A stretch of 40,971 nt of DNA from Clostridiales bacterium. GTDB lineage: Bacteria > Bacillota > Clostridia > Oscillospirales > CAG-272. The DNA lies in assembly GCA_012837425.1 (NCBI GenBank), contig DURE01000024.1:1-40971 (forward strand). Reading direction: 5' to 3'. The translations under genes were made by a program, and so were the position numbers. This document shows, one piece after another, positions 9,606 to 17,736 of this stretch. Under the pieces are notes generated by a model, which made no database searches, was not told the DNA's origin, and worked only from the letters and a program-made list of their open reading frames with translations. Within the stretch, counting starts at the first letter, position 1. Each line of letters begins with the position of its first letter.

Positions 9606-9800
9606 TTACTTTTGAATGAGCTTTCTGATGTTCGCGGCCATAGTACCCTGAACCAATGCAGGTGAGCGCAGGTGCCTTTTGCGCTTTGAACTCTTCTTAC
9701 CCAGATTATGCCGATGATGGCAATGATTCATTTTGACCTTGCCGCTGCCGGTAACCGAAAACCTTTTGGCCGAGGCTTTGTGTGTTTTAATTTTTCCCAT
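9606..9800 (-). CDS. rpmI: 50S ribosomal protein L35
   Basis: Small basic 64-aa protein with the family opening MGKIKTHKASAKRF and the conserved NLGKKSSKRKRHLR. AAAAGGAG lies 7 nt before the ATG. It sits 18 bp before rplT and 109 bp after infC; that gap holds no gene. Confidence 0.98.
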   Translation of the reverse strand: MGKIKTHKASAKRFSVTGSGKVKMNHCHHRHNLGKKSSKRKRHLRSPALVQGTMAANIRKLIQK

Positions 9801-9909
9801 GGGTTTGCTCCTTTTTTCGTTCTCTGGTCTGATGTCGCGGCTTTAAGTCCGGAGCCGCACAGAACTGTGGCCTGCCCCGGAAGCCTGAGTGTTTATTTAA
9901 CATGCAGCA

Positions 9910-10470
9910 TTATCGAGGCAATTCTTTAGCCCCGGCTGGCGATGTTGTTCCCTTGTTGGTTTTCAGCGGGCTTATTATCATGCTGAGAAACCTTCCGTCG
10001 AGCGTCGGTTTTTTCTCGGGAGTACCCGCGCCAGAACATGCAACCTCAAATCTGGCCAAAATCTCATGTCCGAGAGGGATATGAGCCATCTCACGGCCTC
10101 GAAAGCGCATAACCACCCTTACTTTGTTGCCTTCCGACAAGAAGCGCAGCGCATGCCTTACCTTGGTTTCAAAGTCGTGCGTGTCTATCCGGTAGGAGAG
10201 CTGTATTTCTTTAAGCTCAACCGTCTGCTGCCGCCTTCTGGCTTCCTTTTCTTTTTTCTCGCGCTCAAAGCGATACCTTCCGTAATCCATGATGCGGCAT
10301 ACCGGCGGATCGGCCTGCGGCGCCATGAGCACCAGGTCAAGGCCTGCATCGTAGGCGCGTCGGCGCGCTGCGTCAGCGCTCATAATTCCGAGCTGTTCGC
10401 CGTTTTCTCCGACAACCCGAACCTCCCTGAATCGGATATCGTCGTTGGTCAGCATGTTTTTTGTTGCGAT
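9910..10470 (-). CDS. infC: translation initiation factor IF-3 (AUC start)
   Basis: Binds the 30S subunit and enforces correct start-codon selection. The N-domain carries NDDIRFREVRVVGENGEQLG and the C-domain RRQQTVELKEIQLSYRIDTHDF and KVRVVMRFRGREM, all typical of IF3. No ATG is well placed: the strong GGAGG at 10483-10479 lies 8 nt before an ATC codon at 10470-10468, whereas the first ATG (10455) is 23 nt away. An AUC start would match the known use of AUU and other rare codons in infC, which lets IF3 discriminate against its own mRNA. That start gives 186 aa. The last ~18 residues (KTNKGTTSPAGAKELPR) are a low-complexity tail. Confidence 0.95.
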   Translation of the reverse strand: MATKNMLTNDDIRFREVRVVGENGEQLGIMSADAARRRAYDAGLDLVLMAPQADPPVCRIMDYGRYRFEREKKEKEARRRQQTVELKEIQLSYRIDTHDFETKVRHALRFLSEGNKVRVVMRFRGREMAHIPLGHEILARFEVACSGAGTPEKKPTLDGRFLSMIISPLKTNKGTTSPAGAKELPR

Positions 10471-10493
10471 GTTCAACACCTCCGTTTGCGCTC

Positions 10494-10528
10494 TAAAAAA
10501 ATAATCGCACGGAAGCAGACTCCGCGCG
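10494..10528 (-). terminator. attenuator in the infC leader (L20-leader-like)
   Basis: On the minus strand CGCGCGGA (10528-10521) pairs with TCCGTGCG (10513-10506), an 8-bp stem with one G-U pair, followed by ATTATTTTTTTA (to 10494). It lies about 90 nt after the likely transcription start and ends only 10 nt before the infC ribosome site. An intrinsic terminator here matches the L20-controlled attenuators known for Firmicutes infC-rpmI-rplT operons. A GC-rich upstream segment (10570-10592) could supply competing pairings. Confidence 0.65.
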
Positions 10529-10626
10529 ACATCCCGCACCTATGACAGAGCGGCCAACATCACATATCAACCCGGCGCGCGGCGCGGCAGGGTGAGAACG
10601 AGAGTTCTGCTTCTTTTTGCCCTATA

Positions 10627-10655
10627 ATATTACCACAAGGATGCCTGCGTGTCAA
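10627..10655 (-). promoter_or_regulatory. sigma-A promoter of the infC cluster
   Basis: On the minus strand TTGACA (10655-10650), a 17-bp spacer and TAATAT (10632-10627). Transcription would start near 10620, giving a leader of about 150 nt before infC. Confidence 0.85.
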
Positions 10656-10855
10656 GTACCCGGATGAAAAAATATAAAAACGGCGTGCGGTGTTATCGTG
10701 TGTCATAGCAAGATTTTTTCGTTCTTATCGTGCGGAATTAAGCGGACCGTTTTTTTTGTGTATATCTTACAATTTTCCCGGATTTTCTGTATTATTTTTT
10801 TCAACTATATCCCATTTCAACGAATTTTGAACCAAAAAATCGTGAATTTTGATAA

Positions 10856-10884
10856 TTTACAAACCGCCCTGTTTGTAGTATAAT
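10856..10884 (+). promoter_or_regulatory. sigma-A promoter ahead of a putative small RNA
   Basis: TTTACA (10856-10861), a 17-bp spacer and a perfect TATAAT (10879-10884). It points rightward into a stretch with no convincing protein gene, about 480 bp before lon and about 300 bp before a separate lon promoter. Confidence 0.75.
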
Positions 10885-10890
10885 CAAAGC

Positions 10891-11000
10891 AAGCGAGGGA
10901 GGCAAGACTCGCGCCCCATGCACAACCTGTCACCGGATTCTGCGGAATATCAAGCTCATGATATCAACGCGCAGGAACGGCCGCAAGTTGTGCTTTTGTT
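10891..11000 (+). ncRNA. putative small structured RNA (or leader), unidentified
   Basis: Downstream of the 10856 promoter, the sequence can fold into a small hairpin GCGAG / CTCGC (10893-10897 with 10908-10912) whose loop contains GGAGG. A long rod follows, closed by GCACAAC / GTTGTGC (10920-10926 with 10987-10993). Inside the rod are CCG/CGG, CTGCG/CGCAG and ATATCA/TGATAT pairings separated by small internal loops. The closing stem runs directly into TTTTGTT, as in an intrinsic terminator. I do not recognise it as 6S RNA, SRP RNA, tmRNA or a known riboswitch. A 30-codon frame from 10918 overlaps the rod, so a small peptide is an alternative reading. The call rests on promoter, fold and T-tract only. 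Confidence 0.45.
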
Positions 11001-11173
11001 ATTGCCATGATACTGCGGGCGGCCTTTTTCTCTGCCCTTTTTTGCCCGGCACTAACATTTGGCTGACAAAAACAAAGACCGTGTTGTCCCGGCTGTTGTT
11101 TGTGACGGTTGCCTGAGTTTTGGCCGTATATTTCATGAAAATAAAAAAAACTATAGAAATACCCGGTGCCATA

Positions 11174-11182
11174 TGGTATAAT
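11174..11182 (+). promoter_or_regulatory. extended -10 promoter of lon
   Basis: TGGTATAAT, a perfect -10 hexamer with the TG extension, and no recognisable -35. Transcription would start near 11189, giving a leader of about 175 nt. Within it CGCGGGG (11232-11238) can pair with CCCCGCG near 11282, enclosing a second GC-rich hairpin. No CIRCE or CtsR-type direct repeat is evident. Confidence 0.6.
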
Positions 11183-11363
11183 GTATGCGTCCCGGGGGAT
11201 GCTCCCGCGGCGCTGATACAATTGAATTTTCGCGGGGTATGGGCTTTAGCCGCGGGATTCCTGCCGGCCACCCGGCCTCTCCCCGCGCACATAGTTACAT
11301 TAGAATGTAAGATGGTTAGTCTTCAGGATTGACCAGCTTTCCGATACCCAGAAAGGATTTGCC

Positions 11364-13811
11364 ATGCCGAATTATTATGAAAAAGTATATGAGACCACAC
11401 TTCCTGTTGTGGTGCTGCGCGATATAGTCGCATTTCCGTCCATCGCCTCAACCTTTGAGGTTTCGGACAATGCCTCGATAACGGCTGCCGAAGCTGCGAC
11501 CGAGGGCTCCTCGCAGGTTTTTCTGGTTGCCGAATCCACTCCCACAACCGGAGAACCTCAAGTTGCCGGACTCTACAAGGTCGGCTGCGTCGCCAAGATA
11601 AAACAGTCAATCCGCACTCCCGAGGAAAAACTCCGCATACTTGCCGAGGGTCAGACCCGGGCAACCGCGCTTACATACAAGATGACCGGCGACTACATAA
11701 GCGCCGATTTGATGTGCAAAACCGTCCTGCTTGACGGCACAACCGACATAGTGGTGGATGCGTACATGCGCGAGGCCATTACGGCGCTTGAGAAAATCCA
11801 CAAATTCTTGCCCCACATATCGGATGAGTTCATCATTGCCGCCAAGGCGATAAAAAACTCCTCGCTGCTCTCGGATTTTATCACTTCGGGAATACTCGTC
11901 AAGACCTCCGACAAGCAGCTAATACTTGAGGAGTTCGACCCGCTCGAGCGGATTATGTTGCTTGTCAGGCTGCTTGATGAGGAGCACGACCTGCTCAGCT
12001 TAGAATACGACATTCACAAAAAGGTTCAGGAAAACCTGAGCCGTGAGCGCCGCGACTACTATCTGCGCGAGCAGATGCGGGTTATTGAAGATGAACTCGG
12101 CGAGGGCGACAACGAAACCGAGGAATATCAGGAAAGAATACTTAAGGCACGCCTGCCGGCAGAGGCCGAGAAAAAGCTGCTCAAGGAAAACGAGCGCCTC
12201 TCCAAGGTTCCCTTTGGTTCGGCCGAGGCCAGCGTGCTCCGCAATTATCTTGACATCTGCCTTGAGCTCCCGTGGAACAAAAAGACCAAAGAGCGGACGA
12301 ATGTCGATGTAGCCAAAAAAATCCTCAACGCAGACCACGACGGGCTTGAAAAGGTCAAGGAGCGCATTCTTGAATTCATTGCGGTAAAGCAGCTCACCCC
12401 CGAGCTCAAAAGCCAGATTATTTGTCTGGTAGGCCCGCCGGGAGTCGGGAAAACCTCGGTGGCCGCCTCGGTGGCGCGGGCGACCGGCCGCAAGTATGAG
12501 CGGGTGGCGCTGGGCGGCGTGCGCGATGAAGCCGATATTCGCGGCCACCGCAAAACCTACGTCGGGGCGATGCCCGGCCGCATTATCACGGCACTCGCTC
12601 AGGTCGGGGTGAAAAACCCGCTTATACTGCTCGACGAGATAGACAAACTGACGGCAGACGCCCACGGCGACCCTGCCTCGGCCCTGCTTGAGGTGCTCGA
12701 CCCCGAGCAGAACAAAAACTTCCGCGACCACTTCATTGAAATTCCCTTTGATTTGTCGGAGTGCCTTTTTATTACCACCGCCAACACGCTCGACACGGTT
12801 CCCAGACCGCTGATAGACCGCATGGAGGTCATAGAACTAAATACATACACTTCGCCCGAGAAATTGAGCATCGCCAAAAATCATCTTATCGGAAAACAAT
12901 TGAAGCGCCATGGACTCAGCCGCAGGATGCTCAGAATCACCGACGCAGCGATAGAGGAAATCATAGCCTCATATACCCGCGAGGCCGGGGTGAGAAATCT
13001 TGAGCGCGCCATAGCCGAACTCTGCCGCAAGGCGGCAAAGAAGATAGTCACCGATAAGGTAAAGAGGGTTGTAATCGACAAGGACGATTTGCAGTCCTAT
13101 CTCGGAGTGCCCAGGTATTCAAGCGAAAGAATTCCTCCCGAGAATCTGGTGGGGGTGGTAAACGGGCTTGCATATACCGAGGCCGGCGGCGACATTCTAA
13201 AGATAGAGGCCGCGGTACTCGACGGCACCGGCAAGCTTGAGCTTACCGGCTCGCTCGGTGAGGTGATGAAGGAATCGGCGCAGATTGCGGTGAGCTATGT
13301 GCGCAGCATTGCCCGGGAATACGGCATCGACCCCGAATTCTACCGGACAAAAGACCTGCACATCCATGCCCCCGAAGGCGCGGTTCCCAAGGACGGCCCG
13401 TCGGCCGGCATCACGATGGTGACCGCGCTGGTAAGTGCGCTGACCGGCCGCCCGGTAAGGCACGACATAGCCATGACCGGGGAGGTGACCCTGCGCGGCA
13501 GGATCCTGCCGATAGGGGGACTGAAGGAAAAGACGCTCGCCGCGCATAACGTCGGTATTAAAAAGGTAATAATCCCGTCAGAGAACCAGCGCGACCTTGA
13601 GGAGATTGACAAAACCGTCAGAGCCTCGCTCTGCTTTATCCCCTGCTCGGAGGTCGCCGAGGTCCTCAACACCGCCCTGCTCGACACACCAATTTTGCTG
13701 TCCGAGCTTGCCCGTCCCAAAAAACAGGACATAATAGGCGATATGGACAGCATAGCACCTCTCGGGCAGACGGCGGCATTTGAAGACGGCTGTGAGCATT
13801 ATGGTATTTAA
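11364..13811 (+). CDS. lon: ATP-dependent protease Lon (LonA)
   Basis: Hexameric AAA+ serine protease that degrades misfolded and regulatory proteins. The 815-aa sequence has the N-terminal substrate-binding domain (from VVVLRDIVAFPS), the AAA+ module with Walker A GPPGVGKTS and Walker B PLILLDEIDKL, and the C-terminal protease domain. The catalytic serine is S680 in KDGPSAGITM and the catalytic lysine is in the GGLKEKT motif (721-723). AAAGGA precedes the ATG by about 7 nt. The 3' end overlaps engB; lon-engB adjacency is conserved in Firmicutes. The last ~35 residues after the protease domain are poorly conserved. Confidence 0.98.
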   Translation: MPNYYEKVYETTLPVVVLRDIVAFPSIASTFEVSDNASITAAEAATEGSSQVFLVAESTPTTGEPQVAGLYKVGCVAKIKQSIRTPEEKLRILAEGQTRATALTYKMTGDYISADLMCKTVLLDGTTDIVVDAYMREAITALEKIHKFLPHISDEFIIAAKAIKNSSLLSDFITSGILVKTSDKQLILEEFDPLERIMLLVRLLDEEHDLLSLEYDIHKKVQENLSRERRDYYLREQMRVIEDELGEGDNETEEYQERILKARLPAEAEKKLLKENERLSKVPFGSAEASVLRNYLDICLELPWNKKTKERTNVDVAKKILNADHDGLEKVKERILEFIAVKQLTPELKSQIICLVGPPGVGKTSVAASVARATGRKYERVALGGVRDEADIRGHRKTYVGAMPGRIITALAQVGVKNPLILLDEIDKLTADAHGDPASALLEVLDPEQNKNFRDHFIEIPFDLSECLFITTANTLDTVPRPLIDRMEVIELNTYTSPEKLSIAKNHLIGKQLKRHGLSRRMLRITDAAIEEIIASYTREAGVRNLERAIAELCRKAAKKIVTDKVKRVVIDKDDLQSYLGVPRYSSERIPPENLVGVVNGLAYTEAGGDILKIEAAVLDGTGKLELTGSLGEVMKESAQIAVSYVRSIAREYGIDPEFYRTKDLHIHAPEGAVPKDGPSAGITMVTALVSALTGRPVRHDIAMTGEVTLRGRILPIGGLKEKTLAAHNVGIKKVIIPSENQRDLEEIDKTVRASLCFIPCSEVAEVLNTALLDTPILLSELARPKKQDIIGDMDSIAPLGQTAAFEDGCEHYGI

Positions 13812-14412
13812 TCCAAGAAATGCAACCCTGTTTGTCAGCGCCGGCCGGCCCGAGCAGTTCCCGGCAAAGTCCCCGCCGCAGATAGCCTTCTCGGGCCGCT
13901 CAAATGTCGGCAAGAGCTCGCTTATCAACACCCTGCTGGGGCTGCGGGGGCTGGCGCGGGTCAGCTCGAAACCCGGGAAAACCATAACCATAAATTTTTA
14001 CAATGTCGACAATAAGCTCTGCTTTGTAGATCTCCCGGGCTACGGATATGCCCGGCGTCCGGCTGCCGAAAAGCTGCGCTGGTCGCGCCTTACCGACGCT
14101 TATTTTACCAACAACCCGAGCATCGGCCTGCTTAGCCTTGTGCTACAGCTTGTCGACCTTAACACCGGTCCAAGTGCCGACGACATTCTGATGCTCGATT
14201 TTCTCGGGCGCTCGGGAATCAAGCATATTATTGTAGCCTCAAAGGCAGACAAGCTGAGTAAAACCCGGCGCGATGCGGCAATCGCCGCGCTCGGCAAACA
14301 CCCGGTAGTTGCCCCCGGTGTTTTGGTTGTTCCCTTTTCTTCAAAGAGCGGCGAGGGAAAAAGCGCGCTGTTAAGTGAAATATGGAAGGCGGCCCAGCCG
14401 CAAAGGAAGTGA
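13801..14412 (+). CDS. engB: ribosome biogenesis GTPase EngB/YsxC (YihA)
   Basis: Small GTPase needed for late 50S assembly. The 203-aa protein contains G1 GRSNVGKSS, G3 DLPGYGYA and G4 SKADKLSK, and the family N-terminus ATLFVSAGRPEQFP. The ATG at 13801 lies inside the last codons of lon (11-bp overlap). The frame also offers a TTG at 13780, but the shorter start matches family N-termini. Translation is probably coupled to lon, since no strong ribosome site is present. Confidence 0.95.
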   Translation: MVFNPRNATLFVSAGRPEQFPAKSPPQIAFSGRSNVGKSSLINTLLGLRGLARVSSKPGKTITINFYNVDNKLCFVDLPGYGYARRPAAEKLRWSRLTDAYFTNNPSIGLLSLVLQLVDLNTGPSADDILMLDFLGRSGIKHIIVASKADKLSKTRRDAAIAALGKHPVVAPGVLVVPFSSKSGEGKSALLSEIWKAAQPQRK

Positions 14413-14415
14413 CAG

Positions 14416-15132
14416 ATGATACGAACTTTGTTTGGCAGCGGGTTCTCAAGGGAAAGCATTATTTTTCTTCTTCTGAGCCTGCCGGTAATCTTATTTTCGC
14501 TCTCGCTTCACGAAACCGCACACGGATATGTAGCCTACAAACTCGGCGACCGCACCGCATACAATTTAGGCAGGCTGACCCTAAACCCGGTAAAACACCT
14601 TGACCCCATAGGTTTTTTGATGATGATGCTTGCCGGGTTCGGATGGGCCAAGCCGGTGCCGATAAATACCCGCAATTTCAAAAACCCCCGTGTCGGCATG
14701 GCGCTGACCGGCGCCGCCGGTCCGCTCTCAAATCTGTTGTTTGCGCTGCTGAACGCTGTCTTCTTGCGGCTCTCATATGAGTTTCTGTGGCTCAGCTTTG
14801 GCGGGGGCCGGTTTACCATCTATATAAGAATCCTGATGCTGCTTTTCTTTATCGGCATATCGCTCAACACCACGCTGGCGGTTTTCAATCTCCTGCCGGT
14901 CCCGCCACTTGACGGATCGAGGATATTCTATGTCTTCCTGCCTGCAAAGCTGTATTTCGGCATTATGAAATATGAGCGGGTCATTTCGATAGTCCTTATA
15001 TTTTTGCTCTTTTTCGGAGTTCTCTCTGGCATGATTTTCACCCTGTCGGATATATTTATGAGGGGTATGTTTTATATCACCGGCCTGAGCCTTCAGGATT
15101 TATATAATATCCAGCTCGCAATCTTTTCGTGA
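14416..15132 (+). CDS. site-2 protease family (M50) membrane metalloprotease
   Basis: Predicted intramembrane zinc protease of 238 aa. The zinc ligands H32 and H36 lie in HETAH within the second hydrophobic stretch, and the third ligand is probably D166 in NLLPVPPLDGSRI. A further conserved-looking segment is LNPVKHLDPIGFLMMM. Hydrophobic segments near 17-35, 95-120, 135-160 and 190-215 suggest about five or six membrane spans. There is no PDZ domain, so it belongs to the compact YwhC-like group rather than RseP. AAGGAAG precedes the ATG, 3 bp after engB. It sits directly before scpA. The substrate is unknown. Confidence 0.9.
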   Translation: MIRTLFGSGFSRESIIFLLLSLPVILFSLSLHETAHGYVAYKLGDRTAYNLGRLTLNPVKHLDPIGFLMMMLAGFGWAKPVPINTRNFKNPRVGMALTGAAGPLSNLLFALLNAVFLRLSYEFLWLSFGGGRFTIYIRILMLLFFIGISLNTTLAVFNLLPVPPLDGSRIFYVFLPAKLYFGIMKYERVISIVLIFLLFFGVLSGMIFTLSDIFMRGMFYITGLSLQDLYNIQLAIFS

Positions 15133-15141
15133 GGGGCAAAG

Positions 15142-15930
15142 ATGGGTGCGCTGCTCTACAGGCTTGACCGATTTGAGGGACCTCTCGACCTGCTCCTTAC
15201 TCTGATAAACAAAAATAAAGTAAGCATTGAGGACATCCCCATCTCGCTTATCTGCTCGCAATACCTTGAGTACATCTCGGGCGCCGAGGCCATGAATATG
15301 GAAGTTGCCTCGGAGTTTCTGGTCATGGCAAGCGAGCTTATGCTGATAAAAAGCCGGATACTGCTGCCCCGCCCCGAGCCGCCCGAGGAGGATCCGCGGC
15401 GCGAGCTGGCCGACGCTTTGAAGCGCTACCGCGAGGCCAAAGCCGCCGCCTTAAGACTTGCTGAGCGCTACGCGATTTTCAGCGGGCGCATGGTCAAGGA
15501 CACCGATGAAATTTCGGTGGACAGATCTTATGTCACAGACCACAACCCCGAACTTCTCCGGCTCGCCATACGGCGCATCTGCGCATATTTGGAGGCTGTT
15601 GAGGAGGCCTCCGAAGCCTTCACGCCAATGCTGGGCAGACGGGTTGTTTCGGTTGAAGCTAAAATAGAGGGTATTCTCAGGAAAATAAAGCAGTTCGGTC
15701 GGGCGTCGCTCCTCGAGCTTATCGGAGGCGAAAAGACGCACCAGGATATTATAACCGCATTCATCGCGATACTTGAGCTTATCAGAATACGCCGGCTTTT
15801 GATTGACGAAGATATAAGCGAGGATAAGGATTCGTCCGGGTCGGTGCACGGACCTGACACATTGCTCCTGCTCAACACCGACGAGTCAACCATCATAAAC
15901 GAAGAGATGCTCGCCCATGAAGCCTACTGA
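15142..15930 (+). CDS. scpA: segregation and condensation protein A
   Basis: Kleisin subunit of the SMC-ScpAB condensin. The 262-aa protein starts with the signature YRLDRFEGPLDLLLTLINKN (residues 5-24), continues with an SMC-binding helical region, a charged middle and a C-terminal winged helix (FGRASLLELIGGEKTHQDIITAFIAIL region). GAGGGGC precedes the ATG. The last ~30 residues after the winged helix are an acidic and polar tail. It is followed 48 bp later by scpB. Confidence 0.96.
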   Translation: MGALLYRLDRFEGPLDLLLTLINKNKVSIEDIPISLICSQYLEYISGAEAMNMEVASEFLVMASELMLIKSRILLPRPEPPEEDPRRELADALKRYREAKAAALRLAERYAIFSGRMVKDTDEISVDRSYVTDHNPELLRLAIRRICAYLEAVEEASEAFTPMLGRRVVSVEAKIEGILRKIKQFGRASLLELIGGEKTHQDIITAFIAILELIRIRRLLIDEDISEDKDSSGSVHGPDTLLLLNTDESTIINEEMLAHEAY

Positions 15931-15978
15931 GGCAATTAAGCTGCGGCGCATAACCTTTCGGAGGGAGAAAAAACGATT

Positions 15979-16572
15979 ATGGAAGACACGCTGCCGGTAG
16001 CCGACACCGAGGCGGCGATTGAAGCGATACTGTTTGCCGCCGGTCATCCGGTGACATATGAAAAGCTGGGGGCGGTGCTGGGGCTGACTCCCAGAGAAGT
16101 GCGGTTGCTTGTCGAAAACCTGGCGCCCTCCTACAACTCGAAAAGCTCGCCGCGCGGGCTGCATCTTTTGCTGTTTGACGACTCCTGCCAGCTCTGCACC
16201 AAGGAAAAATACGCCCCCTACATACGCGAGGCGCTCGGAATTAAGCGTGGCGGCAACCTGTCGGCCTCCTCGCTCGAGGTTCTTGCTATCGTGGCCTACA
16301 ACCAGCCGACAACCCGCGCCTATATCGATGCGGTCCGCGGGGTGGACAGTTCATATTCGGTCGGCAAACTTGTCGACCAGGAGCTTATCAGAATAGTCGG
16401 CAGGCTCGACGCGCCCGGCCGCCCGGCGCTATACGGCACAACCGAAAAGTTTCTGCGCGTATTTGGTATCAATTCGCTCTCCGAGCTGCCTGAGGTCGGG
16501 CAGGAACTGATGAGTCTGCCTAAAAATCAAGCAGACGCCAATATCGGCACGGGCGCCGACACCCAGCAATAG
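15979..16572 (+). CDS. scpB: segregation and condensation protein B
   Basis: Dimeric winged-helix partner that binds the middle of ScpA. The 197-aa sequence has EAAIEAILFAAGHPV at the N-terminus, and the strongly conserved LEVLAIVAYNQPTTRAYID and GRLDAPGRPALYGTTEKFL (second winged helix, ending near residue 165). A GGAGGGAG run lies upstream. The C-terminal ~25 residues are a non-conserved tail. Confidence 0.97.
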   Translation: MEDTLPVADTEAAIEAILFAAGHPVTYEKLGAVLGLTPREVRLLVENLAPSYNSKSSPRGLHLLLFDDSCQLCTKEKYAPYIREALGIKRGGNLSASSLEVLAIVAYNQPTTRAYIDAVRGVDSSYSVGKLVDQELIRIVGRLDAPGRPALYGTTEKFLRVFGINSLSELPEVGQELMSLPKNQADANIGTGADTQQ

Positions 16573-16618
16573 CGCAACTGCCGCCGCGGCAGACAGGCTC
16601 AAGCTTTAGTGTAAGGGA

Positions 16619-17257
16619 GTGAGGACAATAGAAGCAATACTTGTTGCCCTTGCGATTGTGGCGGCGGCTCTTTTGGTTCTGGTCCTCTTCTTCTTTACGG
16701 TGCGCGTGCGGGCGTCAATAATCTACAACGAGAAAAAGGGCTTCCGGGTCAGAATTTCAATACTGTATATCAAAGTATTCGGCACCGACGGTAAGAAGCC
16801 CCCTCGCCGCCCCCGGGTCTCGGACTACAAAATCGGAAGTAAGAAAAAAAAGCGCAAAGAAAAAAAGAAGCCGGCCGGGGAGCCTGCAAAACCCGGGAAA
16901 ATCACAGATGTAATAAACACTGTCCGGGTGATAATATCAACCTTTTTCGACCGCTATGCCAAATTCCTCACGGTGCGCGCCGTGCGGCTCAATATCAGCG
17001 TCGCCACCGGCGACGCGGCGACTACCGCGCTGCTCTACGGGGCGGTCATGCAGGGAGTTGCCTATATCCTGGGGCTGCTTGAGCATATCACAAACCTCAA
17101 ATCGCTCCGCCACTCAGAGGTCAACATTGTTCCCGAGTACACAAAGGAGACCACTTCGGCCGACATAAAAATAGTGCTGACGCTGCCGGTCTGGTGCGCG
17201 GTCGGCGTGCTATACAAGACCGGAGCTTTCGGCAGGGACAGCAAAGAAGAACAATAA
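16619..17257 (+). CDS. DUF2953-family membrane-anchored protein
   Basis: A protein of about 210 aa with an N-terminal membrane anchor (residues about 5-28), then a very basic Lys/Arg-rich stretch (residues about 57-85) and a soluble part resembling the DUF2953 proteins found between scpB and ytfJ in many Clostridia. The function is unknown; the location in a sporulation-linked cluster is the only hint. The start is uncertain. The frame opens with GTG at 16619, but the strong AAGGGAG (16613-16619) overlaps that codon and instead sits 8 nt before an ATA codon at 16628, so initiation at AUA is possible. Confidence 0.8.
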   Translation: MRTIEAILVALAIVAAALLVLVLFFFTVRVRASIIYNEKKGFRVRISILYIKVFGTDGKKPPRRPRVSDYKIGSKKKKRKEKKKPAGEPAKPGKITDVINTVRVIISTFFDRYAKFLTVRAVRLNISVATGDAATTALLYGAVMQGVAYILGLLEHITNLKSLRHSEVNIVPEYTKETTSADIKIVLTLPVWCAVGVLYKTGAFGRDSKEEQ

Positions 17258-17292
17258 GACGCTAAATTTCTCTTGTGAAAGGAAAAGGAATC

Positions 17293-17736
17293 ATGGTAAG
17301 CGAAAACAAACTTGAGGACATCATCCGGGCGTCGATTGAGAATATGCGCTCGATGGTGAATGCCAACACAGTTATAGGAGACCCCTATACCACCCCGGGC
17401 GGTATCACGATAATTCCGGTATCCAAGATTTCGGTGGGCTTTGCCTCGGGCGGCCTCGATTACTTCGGAAAGCAGTCTCAGAAGCAGGGCTCCGACAAGC
17501 CCTCTCATCCGAAATTCGGCGGGGGCGGCGGCTCTGGGTTGACGGTTAGTCCTGTGGGCTTTCTGGTAATCGGGAGCGATGGCCGGGTTGAAATGGTCAA
17601 TATCGGCGTGTCCACTCCCTCGGACACCATAGACCAGATTACAGATTTCATCGAGCGCAGCCCTGAGATACTTGCAAGCATCAAGGAAGTCTTTACAAAG
17701 AAATCCGACGCCAGACGCGCGATGGAGGACAAGTAA
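17293..17736 (+). CDS. ytfJ: spore protein GerW/YtfJ family
   Basis: Homologue of the spore-formation/germination protein YtfJ (GerW), which is expressed in the forespore in Bacillus. The 147-aa product shows the family pattern: N-terminal helix LEDIIRASIENMRSM, then VIGDPYTTPGGITIIPVSKISVGF, a glycine-rich loop and GLTVSPVGFLVIG. The ATG at 17293 is preceded by GAAAGGA; an upstream in-frame GTG at 17275 would place the ribosome site inside the gene. It lies between DUF2953 and dacB, the usual Firmicutes order, supporting a spore-former. Confidence 0.93.
   Translation: MVSENKLEDIIRASIENMRSMVNANTVIGDPYTTPGGITIIPVSKISVGFASGGLDYFGKQSQKQGSDKPSHPKFGGGGGSGLTVSPVGFLVIGSDGRVEMVNIGVSTPSDTIDQITDFIERSPEILASIKEVFTKKSDARRAMEDK

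Noticed and set aside
10698-10883. 61-aa plus-strand frame in the infC-lon gap
   Set aside because: AT-rich, no ribosome site, and its end overlaps the promoter at 10856-10884.
10885-11000. 6S RNA or SRP RNA
   Set aside because: The length and the conserved SRP core (GGAAGGAAGCAGCC-like) do not fit; at about 110 nt it is too short for a standard 6S RNA.
12000-12731. 243-aa minus-strand frame inside lon
   Set aside because: Shadow of the lon coding sequence in a GC-rich genome; no initiation signal.
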